A DNA stretch of 64,000 bases from JBEDUK01 sp040414485 (GTDB lineage Bacteria; Actinomycetota; UBA4738). The notes below the pieces were generated by a model, which ran no database searches, was not told the origin of the DNA, and worked only from the letters and a program-made list of their open reading frames with translations. This document shows positions 42,716 to 50,276 of this stretch, in pieces (within the stretch, counting starts at the first letter, position 1; every line of letters starts with the position of its first letter). Location of the stretch: contig JBEDUK010000013.1 in NCBI GenBank assembly GCA_040414485.1, positions 12,699 to 76,698 on the forward strand, read 5' to 3'. The position numbers and the translations under genes are program-made.

Positions 42716-44818
42716 TCAGGCGCGATCAGGCGCGATCAGCCCGCCTGGGTGCGTGTTCGCATTCCGCCGCGCGGCCGCGGTCAGCACCTGTCCCAGAGCG
42801 ATGCCGTCGTCCCCGATCGGAACGGCCCGAGGGACGAAGACCTCGAACCCGAACGACGCCAGTCGGGCGCCCACGTCCGAGGCCAGAAGGTCGTCGGCGA
42901 AGACCTCGCCGGCGAGGCAGACGCGGCGCAGGCCGGTCTGCATCGCGATCAGCCGCCCCATGGCCGCCACCGCCGCGGCCATCGTGCGGTGGAACCGGCC
43001 GGCCACCTGGCCGGGTGAACGACCCTGTACGAGGTCCCGGACGATCGCGGTCACGATCGGGCGGGTGTCGATCGTGAGACGTCCGTCCTCGGCGCCGATG
43101 TCGAACGGATACTCATGGGTCGCCGAGCCGTCGGCGGCCTGCTCGAGCAGGGTCGCGGCTCTCCCGCCGGGATCGGCCTCGCGGCAGATCCCTGTCAGCG
43201 CGGCGACCGCGGCGAAGAGGTGCTCGGCGCTCGACGTCGCCGTGACGGTGGGTGGCGTCGAAGCGTCCGCACCCGTTCGGAACGGCAGGGAGGCCGACGA
43301 CGGACGGATGTGGAGCAGCTTCATGGCCCGTTCCAGGCATCCGGCATCGTCCGCATGAGCCAGCGCCAGCCGCAGGGGATCGTTCACGGCGCTCTCCCCG
43401 CCCGGCACCCGGACCGTCAGCAGGTTCCCGATCCGCTTGGAAGAGGTCCAGTCGGAGACGAGGAACTCACCCCCCCAGACCGCTCCGTCCGTTGCGACCG
43501 AGCCCGCGTCGAACACGATTCCAAGCGTCGATCCATCCAGACCGTGCTCGGCCATGACCGCTGCGATGTGGCCATGGACGTGCTCCACGGGCACCAGCGG
43601 CACGCCGAGCGACGACGCGAACCGCACGGCCGGACCGTCGTCGCTCGCGTCGTGGGCGACCAGGGCGGGCTCGATGCCGAGGATGCGCGCCCGCCGCTCG
43701 ACGCTCCGCGTGTACATCTGCAGCGCGTCCGCGGAGGCGAGCGTCCCGTCACGCTCGGCGAGGAACGCGTCGGTGCCGTCGGCCAGACAGAACGCCGGCC
43801 GCGACCCGGCGCCCGTGGCCAGCATCGGTTCGGCCTGCACCGGGATCTCCAGCGGCACCGTGGCGCGCGTCCGGCCCCGGCGGAGCACGACGGGAGCTTC
43901 ACGGCGAACGGCCAGCACGGTGTCGGCGCCGGGTTCGGCGATCCTGCGGTCGTGAAACAGCACCAGGTCGTGGCCGCGGACGTGTGATCTGGCATCCGTG
44001 TCGTCCCACCTGATCGGTTCGCCGGGCGAGCCGGCCGGGATCAGCACCAGCGGCCTGCCCGCGTCCCTGGCGAGCAGATGCAGGAGCGGCGTGGACGGCA
44101 GGCACACGCCGGCGCGCACGAAACCGGGCGCGGCGTCGGACGTCACGGCCGCCGTCCGCATCGCGGCGAGCAGCACCGGCGCCTCTGCCGATGACAGCTC
44201 CGCCTCCTCTTGGGCGTTCAGCACGAACGAATGGCGCGCCGTCTCCAGGTCGGGCGCCATGATCACGAATGGCTCGTGGGGCCGATGGGTCCGCCGACGG
44301 AGACGTGCGAGCGCCTGGTCGTCGGTGGCGTCGCACACGAGCTGATACCCAGCCGCACCCTTCAGGGCGACGATCCCGCTCTCCCGGAGCGCATCCGCCG
44401 CCTGTCGCAACGCATCGCCGGACACCCGGCGCCACCGGCTGTCCGCCAATCGGAGCGCCGGCCCACAATTCGGACACGAGATCGTCTCGTCGTCGAACCG
44501 CCGCCCGTGCGCGTCCCCGTACTCGGCACGACAGGAGTCACACATTGGGAAGTCCCGCATGGTCGTCCGCCGGCGTTCGAAGGGCAGCGACTCGACGACC
44601 GAGAGGCGTGGGCCGCAAGTGGCGCAGTCGATGAACGGGTAGCGGAACCGGCGGTTGGACGGGTCGAACAGTTCTGCCAGGCAGGAGGGGCACGGAGCCG
44701 TGTCGGCCGGAATCGCGGCGTGCTGCCCGGCGTCCGGCGTGATGAGCAGGTCGGCCGGAGAGGGAGCCTCCGGATGGAGCAGGAGTGCCTCGCCGGCGGC
44801 GCCCGCGCGTGGGCTCAC
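42716..44818 (-). CDS. HypF-like carbamoyltransferase lacking the acylphosphatase domain
   Basis: A 700-residue HypF-type protein. HypF makes the CN ligands of [NiFe]-hydrogenase from carbamoyl phosphate. Both zinc fingers are intact (CPSC...CATC, CDSC...CPNC), followed by a YrdC-like domain (VALKGAAGYQLVCDATDD) and a Kae1-like domain (VEHVHGHIAAVMAEHGLDG, TDGAVWGGEFL). The N-terminal acylphosphatase domain (GRVQGVGFR) is absent: only about 40 residues precede the first zinc finger, and the protease gene ends there. The usual GGVFQN reads GEVFADD. Activity with carbamoyl phosphate is doubtful, or the missing step is supplied elsewhere. Confidence 0.82.
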   Translation of the reverse strand: MSPRAGAAGEALLLHPEAPSPADLLITPDAGQHAAIPADTAPCPSCLAELFDPSNRRFRYPFIDCATCGPRLSVVESLPFERRRTTMRDFPMCDSCRAEYGDAHGRRFDDETISCPNCGPALRLADSRWRRVSGDALRQAADALRESGIVALKGAAGYQLVCDATDDQALARLRRRTHRPHEPFVIMAPDLETARHSFVLNAQEEAELSSAEAPVLLAAMRTAAVTSDAAPGFVRAGVCLPSTPLLHLLARDAGRPLVLIPAGSPGEPIRWDDTDARSHVRGHDLVLFHDRRIAEPGADTVLAVRREAPVVLRRGRTRATVPLEIPVQAEPMLATGAGSRPAFCLADGTDAFLAERDGTLASADALQMYTRSVERRARILGIEPALVAHDASDDGPAVRFASSLGVPLVPVEHVHGHIAAVMAEHGLDGSTLGIVFDAGSVATDGAVWGGEFLVSDWTSSKRIGNLLTVRVPGGESAVNDPLRLALAHADDAGCLERAMKLLHIRPSSASLPFRTGADASTPPTVTATSSAEHLFAAVAALTGICREADPGGRAATLLEQAADGSATHEYPFDIGAEDGRLTIDTRPIVTAIVRDLVQGRSPGQVAGRFHRTMAAAVAAMGRLIAMQTGLRRVCLAGEVFADDLLASDVGARLASFGFEVFVPRAVPIGDDGIALGQVLTAAARRNANTHPGGLIAPDRA

Positions 44819-45378
44819 GAGGCTACCTCCGCGAGGAGGCTCCGCACCTCGCGCTCCAGCGCGTCGACGAACGCCGGCATCGCATCGGCGACCTGGATGG
44901 AGAGCAGGCCACCCGGCGCGACCGAGGTCACCTGAAGGCCGAGGAAGACGGTCCGAGGCAACCGGCCCAGCGCACCGGCCAGCGCGATCGCTTCACCGAC
45001 GCCAAGACCGTGGGTCGATACGGATGTCGCCAGCTCGGCGGGCAGACCCCCAGGTCCGGCCTCCACGCGAATCGCCGCGCCGGACGGCCGAGCACAAGGG
45101 CTGTGCACCGCGTCGACCACGATCACCGCGGAAGCCCCTTCGAGCACGTCCAGCACCTGGAGCCCGGTCGCCGCCTCGAGCACCTCGACGTCGTTCCGGT
45201 CGCGGAGCCTCCGGCGAAGCGCGCGCACGGCGATGAGGCCGAGGGCGTCGTCGCCCCGGTCGCCGTTGCCGCACCCGATCACCCGGACACGCGCGGGGGT
45301 GGCCGTATCGCCCTTCAACGCCTTCGTCGCGGCGATCCTCGCGAGCCGAACCTCCCGCGGTTCCGTTCGCGCGCTCAT
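44815..45378 (-). CDS. [NiFe]-hydrogenase maturation protease
   Basis: A 187-residue endopeptidase that trims the large-subunit C-terminus after nickel insertion. VRVIGCGNGDRGDDALGLIAV has the first metal-binding acidic residue (usually GxGNxxRxDDGxG), VIVVDAVHSP supplies the second and STHGLGVGEAIALA the His region. The N-terminus is extended by about 30 residues relative to HycI/HyaD types. The start overlaps the large-subunit stop (ATGA) and the end overlaps the HypF-like start. Confidence 0.87.
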   Translation of the reverse strand: MSARTEPREVRLARIAATKALKGDTATPARVRVIGCGNGDRGDDALGLIAVRALRRRLRDRNDVEVLEAATGLQVLDVLEGASAVIVVDAVHSPCARPSGAAIRVEAGPGGLPAELATSVSTHGLGVGEAIALAGALGRLPRTVFLGLQVTSVAPGGLLSIQVADAMPAFVDALEREVRSLLAEVAS

Positions 45379-46697
45379 GGGCGTTCGACCTCCACACGCT
45401 CCAGCCGAAGGAAGTGCGTCGCACAGGAGATGCAGGGGTCGTAGTTCCGTACGACCATCTCGCACAGACGAGCCAGATCCTCGTCGTCGCGGTCCAGCAC
45501 CCCGGGGACGAAGAGCCGGAGGTCCCGCTCCATGTGACGCAGGTTCTGCGACGTCGGCGGCACGATCCGGGCGGACAGGATGGTGCCGTCCGCGGCGACG
45601 TCGTAGCGGTGGTAGAGGATGCCGCGCGGCGCTTCGGTGATCCACATACCCCGGCCGGCCCGCGGCACGACGTGGGCGTGCGGCTCCCTCGGTGGCGTGT
45701 AGGCCTCGATCAGGCGCGCGCATTCGTCGATGGCGACGGCCGTCTCCACCACGCGCGCGGCCATCGACGCGAACGGATCCACCTCCGGCGATGACAGACG
45801 GGTTCGCCGGGCGACGTCCACAGCGGTCGGCGTCAGGTGCTCCCAGTTGAGGTTCACCCGGGCCAGAGGGCCGACGAAGTACGGCATGCCGGTGTCGGCG
45901 AACACGGCGTGCAGGGCGTTCGAGTGTTGGACGTGCTGTTCCTCGACCACGTTCTCGAAGGCGTCCGCGGTGAACTCGCGGCCCTCGGTGCTTCGGACCA
46001 GGCCCTCGTTGATCGGGTACTCGTCCGGGTGCCACAGGCCGACGAGCTCAGCCGGCCTGGGGAATGGAGGGATGTCGAACGACGACGTCCAGTCGGCGAC
46101 GCGAAGGATCTCCTCGCGAGCTTCCTCGAGTCGGGGGAGATATGCCTGCAAGGCGGCGCGCCGAGGCGCCTTCGAGAAGCCACCGACGACCGGGGAGACC
46201 GGATGGATCTCGCGGCCGCCGATCTCGGCCATCAGGTCGTTGCCCAGCCGCTTCAGTTTCAGGCCCCGCTCCAGGGCCTCGCGCTCGTGCGCCGCCATCG
46301 TCACCGCGCTCTCGTAGCCCAGGAAGTCGGGCGCCGCGAGCAGGTGGACGTGGAGCATGTGGCTTTCGATCCACTCGGCCAGGTAGAGGATCCTGCGGAG
46401 CTCGTGGACGCCGTCCGGAGGCGTGACGCCGAAGGCCTGTTCGAGGGCGTGGATCGCGCTCATCTGGTACGCGACCGGGCAGATGCCGCAGATCCTGGGG
46501 ACGATGTCCGGCACCTCGGAGAAGTGCCGGCCCTCCAGGAACGCTTCGAAGAACCTCGGCGGCTCGTAGATCTCGAGGCGAAGGTCGACGATCTCGCCAT
46601 CGTGGACCCGCAGGTGCAGCGCGCCCTCGCCCTCCACGCGGGCGATCGACGGGATCTCGACCAGGCGGTTCGGGGTCCACGCGACCTTGTGCGTCAT
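45375..46697 (-). CDS. [NiFe]-hydrogenase large subunit, group 3b type (alpha)
   Basis: Catalytic subunit of a soluble bidirectional NAD(P)-linked hydrogenase. The 440-residue product carries both nickel-ligand motifs: RICGICPV (Cys-70, Cys-73) and DPCISCATH (Cys-422, Cys-425). The C-terminal peptide after His-428 (FLRLERVEVERP) is what the adjacent protease would remove. EIPSIARVEGEGALHL is the standard N-terminal signature. The start overlaps the small-subunit stop. Gene order beta-gamma-delta-alpha fits group 3b (sulfhydrogenase/Hyh) enzymes. Confidence 0.93.
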   Translation of the reverse strand: MTHKVAWTPNRLVEIPSIARVEGEGALHLRVHDGEIVDLRLEIYEPPRFFEAFLEGRHFSEVPDIVPRICGICPVAYQMSAIHALEQAFGVTPPDGVHELRRILYLAEWIESHMLHVHLLAAPDFLGYESAVTMAAHEREALERGLKLKRLGNDLMAEIGGREIHPVSPVVGGFSKAPRRAALQAYLPRLEEAREEILRVADWTSSFDIPPFPRPAELVGLWHPDEYPINEGLVRSTEGREFTADAFENVVEEQHVQHSNALHAVFADTGMPYFVGPLARVNLNWEHLTPTAVDVARRTRLSSPEVDPFASMAARVVETAVAIDECARLIEAYTPPREPHAHVVPRAGRGMWITEAPRGILYHRYDVAADGTILSARIVPPTSQNLRHMERDLRLFVPGVLDRDDEDLARLCEMVVRNYDPCISCATHFLRLERVEVERP

Positions 46698-47572
46698 GCG
46701 GTCGCCTCCTGTTCCGCGGCCGGATCCTCCGCGGTGTCGGCGGCGGCGCGGAACTCCGGCGCCCATCCGGTGATGAAGCGGAACCGACCGGCCACCTCGG
46801 CGGGCGTCAGTCCGAGCGCGCCGAACCGCGCTCCCAGCGCCCCCGTGTTCGGCGGTTGCGACGGCCCGAAGCACCCGTAACACGCGCGTGCCATGCCGGG
46901 GCAGAGCGCCCCGCACCCCGTGCGGGTGACCGGTCCCATGCAGGGTTCGCCCTTCGCCACGAGCACGCAAACGAACCCGCGCCGCTTGCACTCGACGCAT
47001 ACGGGCGACGTCGACAGGCGTGGAACGGCGCCCCGGAGCAGCGACACCAGCGCGCCGAGCAACTGGCCGCGATCGATCGGGCAGCCCGGAAGTTCCAGGT
47101 CGACCCGGACGTGATCCGACACGGGCGTCGACGAGTCGAGCGTGCTGATGTACTCGGGCGAGGCGTACACCGTCCGGATGTACCGCGCGGTGTCCGCGAC
47201 GTTGCGGAGGGCCTGGATGCCGCCGGAGGTGGCACAGGCGCCGATCGTGACCAGGAACGTCGACTGGCGCCGGATCTCCCTGATCTCCTCGAGCTGGGCC
47301 GGGGTCGAAACCGAACCTTCGACCAGGGCGACGTCGTAAGGACCGGGCTCCGAGAGACCGCGGGCCTCGCGGAAGTGGACGATGTCCACGGCGCCGGCGA
47401 GCGCCAGCAACGCCTCTTCGGCGTCGAGCAGCTGCAGCTGGCAGCCGTCGCAGGACGACATCTTGAACACGGCCAGGCGGGGCTTGGGCGGAGCGTTCTT
47501 CGAGCCGCCCCGGTCACCGTTCGCGGCCGCTCTGGCGGCGTCCACCCTGGCAGAGATCGCGCCCTCGCTCAC
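46694..47572 (-). CDS. [NiFe]-hydrogenase small subunit, group 3b type (delta)
   Basis: Iron-sulfur subunit passing electrons from the NiFe site. In 292 residues it has KMSSCDGCQLQLL, IGACATSGG and LPGCPIDRGQLLGAL for the proximal cluster, then a Cys-rich segment (CVECKRRGFVC, GPVTRTGCGALCPGMARACYGCFGP) for additional clusters. No twin-arginine signal is present, so it is cytoplasmic. The GTG start at 47572 overlaps the gamma-subunit stop (GTGA). Confidence 0.92.
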   Translation of the reverse strand: MSEGAISARVDAARAAANGDRGGSKNAPPKPRLAVFKMSSCDGCQLQLLDAEEALLALAGAVDIVHFREARGLSEPGPYDVALVEGSVSTPAQLEEIREIRRQSTFLVTIGACATSGGIQALRNVADTARYIRTVYASPEYISTLDSSTPVSDHVRVDLELPGCPIDRGQLLGALVSLLRGAVPRLSTSPVCVECKRRGFVCVLVAKGEPCMGPVTRTGCGALCPGMARACYGCFGPSQPPNTGALGARFGALGLTPAEVAGRFRFITGWAPEFRAAADTAEDPAAEQEATA

Positions 47573-48465
47573 AGCGCATGCGCCCCCAGGAGGTCGGCGA
47601 TGCGGTCGTAGCGGAACACCGGGCCGTCGGCGCACACGAACGTGGGCCCGAACTGGCAGTGCCCGCACAGGCGCACGCCGCACTGCATGTTCCGCTCCAT
47701 CGAGAGGTAGACGCGGTCGGGTGGGACGTCGCGGGCGAGAAGCCCCCTGATCGCGAAGCTCATCATGATCTCGGGGCCGCACACGAACGCCGTCGTGCGG
47801 TCCGGATCGATCCGGGCGCCGTCGAACAGCGTCGTGACGACCCCTTCGCCGTACGGCCATGCGTCGTCGGCGACGTCGACCGTCAGCGACACCTCCATGC
47901 GGCGCGAGCGCATCCACTCGTGCCACGCGTCCAGCAGGCCGCGGTACAGCATGTGCTCCGGTCCGCGGGCACCGACCAGCACGATCACCCGCCGGTAGGC
48001 GTGACGTTCGCGGAGTGCCTCGTAGATCGCCGGTCGCACCGGCGCCAGGCCGAGGCCGCCGGCCACGATCAGGAGGTCGCTGCCCTCGGCCGCCTGCATC
48101 GGCCACGGCGTGCCGAACGGCCCGCGCAGGCCGACGACGTCGCCCACCCGCAGCGCGCCGATGGCGTCCGTGACCCTGCCGGTCGATCGGATCGTGTGTG
48201 CGAGGCGCGTGGGCAGCCCGGGGTCGGACGAGACCGAGATCGGCACCTCACCGACGCCGAAGACGTAGAGCATGTTGAACTGACCGGGGAGGAACCGGTA
48301 CGCCGCGCGGGCGTCGGGATCCGCGAGGCTCAGCCAGAACGTGCGGGTGTCGGGCGTCTCCCGAACGACCCGCCGGATCACGGCGGGGCGGTCCAGCGTC
48401 TCGTCTCCCGCGAGTGGCGGCGTGAATCCGGCAGCGGTCCGGCTGAGCAGGGCGGGCGCGGTCAT
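47569..48465 (-). CDS. Hydrogenase FAD/NAD(P)-binding subunit (gamma)
   Basis: A 298-residue flavoprotein of the ferredoxin-NADP reductase fold. FLPGQFNMLYVFGVGEVPIS binds FAD, LLIVAGGLGLAPVRPAI and FVCGPEIMM line the NAD(P) site, and a C-terminal [2Fe-2S] motif reads MQCGVRLCGHCQFG with a further Cys in FVCADGPV. It links the hydrogenase to pyridine nucleotides. The start overlaps the beta subunit stop. Confidence 0.92.
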   Translation of the reverse strand: MTAPALLSRTAAGFTPPLAGDETLDRPAVIRRVVRETPDTRTFWLSLADPDARAAYRFLPGQFNMLYVFGVGEVPISVSSDPGLPTRLAHTIRSTGRVTDAIGALRVGDVVGLRGPFGTPWPMQAAEGSDLLIVAGGLGLAPVRPAIYEALRERHAYRRVIVLVGARGPEHMLYRGLLDAWHEWMRSRRMEVSLTVDVADDAWPYGEGVVTTLFDGARIDPDRTTAFVCGPEIMMSFAIRGLLARDVPPDRVYLSMERNMQCGVRLCGHCQFGPTFVCADGPVFRYDRIADLLGAHAL

Positions 48466-49589
48466 GCCGGCACCTCCTCCTTCTGCCTGGCGCCGTCGGT
48501 GCGCCGAATGGCGTCGATCTCCTCGGTCACGTCGATCCCCACGGGGCACCAGGTGATGCACCGCCCGCACCCGACGCAGCCGGACGTGCCGAACTGGTCG
48601 ATCCAGGCGGCGAACTTGTGCGTGAGCCACTGGCGGTACCGCGCCTCGCGCGTGGCCCGGACGTCCATGCCGACGATGTGGCTGAACTCGGATGAGAAGC
48701 AGGACGCCCACTCGCGCGTGCGCGTGGCCGTCACCCCGGTGATGTCCGAGGTGTCGACCACGTCGTGGCAGAAGCAGGTCGGGCATGCCGACGTGCAGTT
48801 GCCGCAGGCGAGACACCGCTCCGCGACCTCCGCCCAGCGCGGGTGCTCGCGGTTGCGGTACAGCAGCGACGGCATGTCGTCGGTGCGGAGTTCGCGTCCC
48901 ATGGTCTCGACGGCGCCGCGACGGATGCGTTCGGCGTCGGCCTCCTCCTCTTCCGTGGACGCACGCGTGCCGATCGCGTGGAGGACCTCCTCGCCCCGTT
49001 CGGTGCCGACCTCCGCCAGGAACCCGTCCTCGTCCAGCTCGGTCAGCGCGATATCGAACCCCGTGGTGCACCTGGGTCCGGTCCCCATCGAAGCGCAGAA
49101 GCAGGTGCCGCCCGGCGAGCCGCAGTTGACGCCGACGAAGAAGGCATCGCGACGGCGCCGTGCGTAGTGCGGATCGGCGACCGCGCCGTTCAGGAAGACC
49201 CGGTCCTGAACAGCGATCGCGTGGAGGTCGCACGAGCGGAGCCCGATGAACGCCAGCGGGCGGTCGGTGTCGAGAGGTGCCGCGGGCCTGGACTTCAGCG
49301 ACCCGTTCGTCTTCGTGATCGTCGCCAGGTCCTCGCGAGCCGGGAACAGGAACCGCTTCCCCGAGTCGGGCCCGTGAGCCCAGGCGAACATCAGATGGTC
49401 AGGTTGCTTGACCAACCGGTACCGGCCCGCATCCTGGATCTCGCGGACGCCCTGCGGGAGATCGGCCGCGCCGCCGATGTGATCCAGGACGATGGCGCCG
49501 TCCCGGACGGTTGGTCCGATCAGATCGAATCCGAGCGCCCTGAGTTCGTTCAGCAGGCGTTCGAACCCGGCCCGATCGATGAATCGCAT
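48462..49589 (-). CDS. Hydrogenase 4Fe-4S electron-transfer subunit (beta)
   Basis: A 375-residue iron-sulfur protein, first gene of the hydrogenase operon. Two [4Fe-4S] motifs are present: CLACGNCTSACPTCFCHD and CVGCGRCITWCPVGID. The N-terminal half (FIGLRSCDLHAIAVQDRVF, FVGVNCGSPGGTCFCASMGTGP) is typical of the HydB/sulfite-reductase-A-like family. ATG at 49589 follows AAGGAGG. Two DosR-like palindromes lie 67 and 91 nt upstream, and group 3b hydrogenase Hyd3 of Mycobacterium smegmatis is DosR-controlled. Confidence 0.92.
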   Translation of the reverse strand: MRFIDRAGFERLLNELRALGFDLIGPTVRDGAIVLDHIGGAADLPQGVREIQDAGRYRLVKQPDHLMFAWAHGPDSGKRFLFPAREDLATITKTNGSLKSRPAAPLDTDRPLAFIGLRSCDLHAIAVQDRVFLNGAVADPHYARRRRDAFFVGVNCGSPGGTCFCASMGTGPRCTTGFDIALTELDEDGFLAEVGTERGEEVLHAIGTRASTEEEEADAERIRRGAVETMGRELRTDDMPSLLYRNREHPRWAEVAERCLACGNCTSACPTCFCHDVVDTSDITGVTATRTREWASCFSSEFSHIVGMDVRATREARYRQWLTHKFAAWIDQFGTSGCVGCGRCITWCPVGIDVTEEIDAIRRTDGARQKEEVPA

Positions 49590-49655
49590 CGCCGACGCCT
49601 CCTTCGACCCTTCGGCCTTCATGCGCGATGCTCGTCCGCGAATAGGCGGCCGTGT

Positions 49656-49694
49656 GGGGGCGAAGGGCCAGGTGGACGTGGGCCGAACGGCCCG
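49656..49694. promoter_or_regulatory. Paired DosR-box-like palindromes upstream of hydrogenase operon
   Basis: gggggcgaagggcca (49656-49670) and gggccgaacggcccg (49680-49694, near perfect) are spaced 24 nt apart start to start, between the hydrogenase operon and the divergent YbaK/P-ATPase genes. Confidence 0.6.
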
Positions 49695-49790
49695 GCTCAA
49701 ACGTGCCGGCCGGTCGTTGCCTGGCTTCATGATCAGAGGTGAAGACGTTGACGCCGTGCCCCACGACGGGTGGACCGCGAGGAGACGCGG

Positions 49791-50276
49791 GTGAACGGTG
49801 TGGACCGGCTTTGCAGCTACCTGGACGAGCGCCGCGTCACGTATCACCGGCGCGCGCACCCGTTCGCGTTCACGGCTCGCGAGATCGCCCACCTCGAACG
49901 CCTGGAGCCTCACCGCGTGGCGAAGGTGGTGATCGCCTCGGCCGGCGGGTCGCTCGTCATGCTCGTGCTTCCGGCCCCCTGCCGGGTCGACGCGCGCCGG
50001 GTTGCCGCGGCGCTGAAGACGCACGACGTGCGCCTTGCCCACGAGGAGGAGTTCACCCCGCGGTTCCCGGACTGCGATCCGGGAGCGATGCCGCCGTTCG
50101 GCAACCTCTACGACATGCCGGTCTATGTCGACGAGTCGCTGACGAACGAGGCCAGCATCACCTTCCAGGCCGGAAGTCACGCGGAGACGCTGACGATCGA
50201 CTTCGGCGACTTCGAACGTCTGGTTGGGCCGGTTGTCGCAACCTTCGCCGAGCCCGAGATCCGGTACGGCGCATGA
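49791..50276 (+). CDS. YbaK/prolyl-tRNA deacylase-like protein
   Basis: A 161-residue protein of the YbaK/aminoacyl-tRNA editing fold: YLDERRVTYHRRAHPFAFTAREIA, RVAKVVIASAGGSLVMLVLPA (with the family's catalytic-Lys region) and FGNLYDMPVYVDESL. Such proteins hydrolyse mischarged tRNA; a subgroup has unknown roles. GTG at 49791 is preceded by GAGGAG; 49770 is an alternative. It overlaps the P-type ATPase start (ATGA), so both are co-expressed and share the promoter region with the hydrogenase operon. Confidence 0.8.
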   Translation: MNGVDRLCSYLDERRVTYHRRAHPFAFTAREIAHLERLEPHRVAKVVIASAGGSLVMLVLPAPCRVDARRVAAALKTHDVRLAHEEEFTPRFPDCDPGAMPPFGNLYDMPVYVDESLTNEASITFQAGSHAETLTIDFGDFERLVGPVVATFAEPEIRYGA

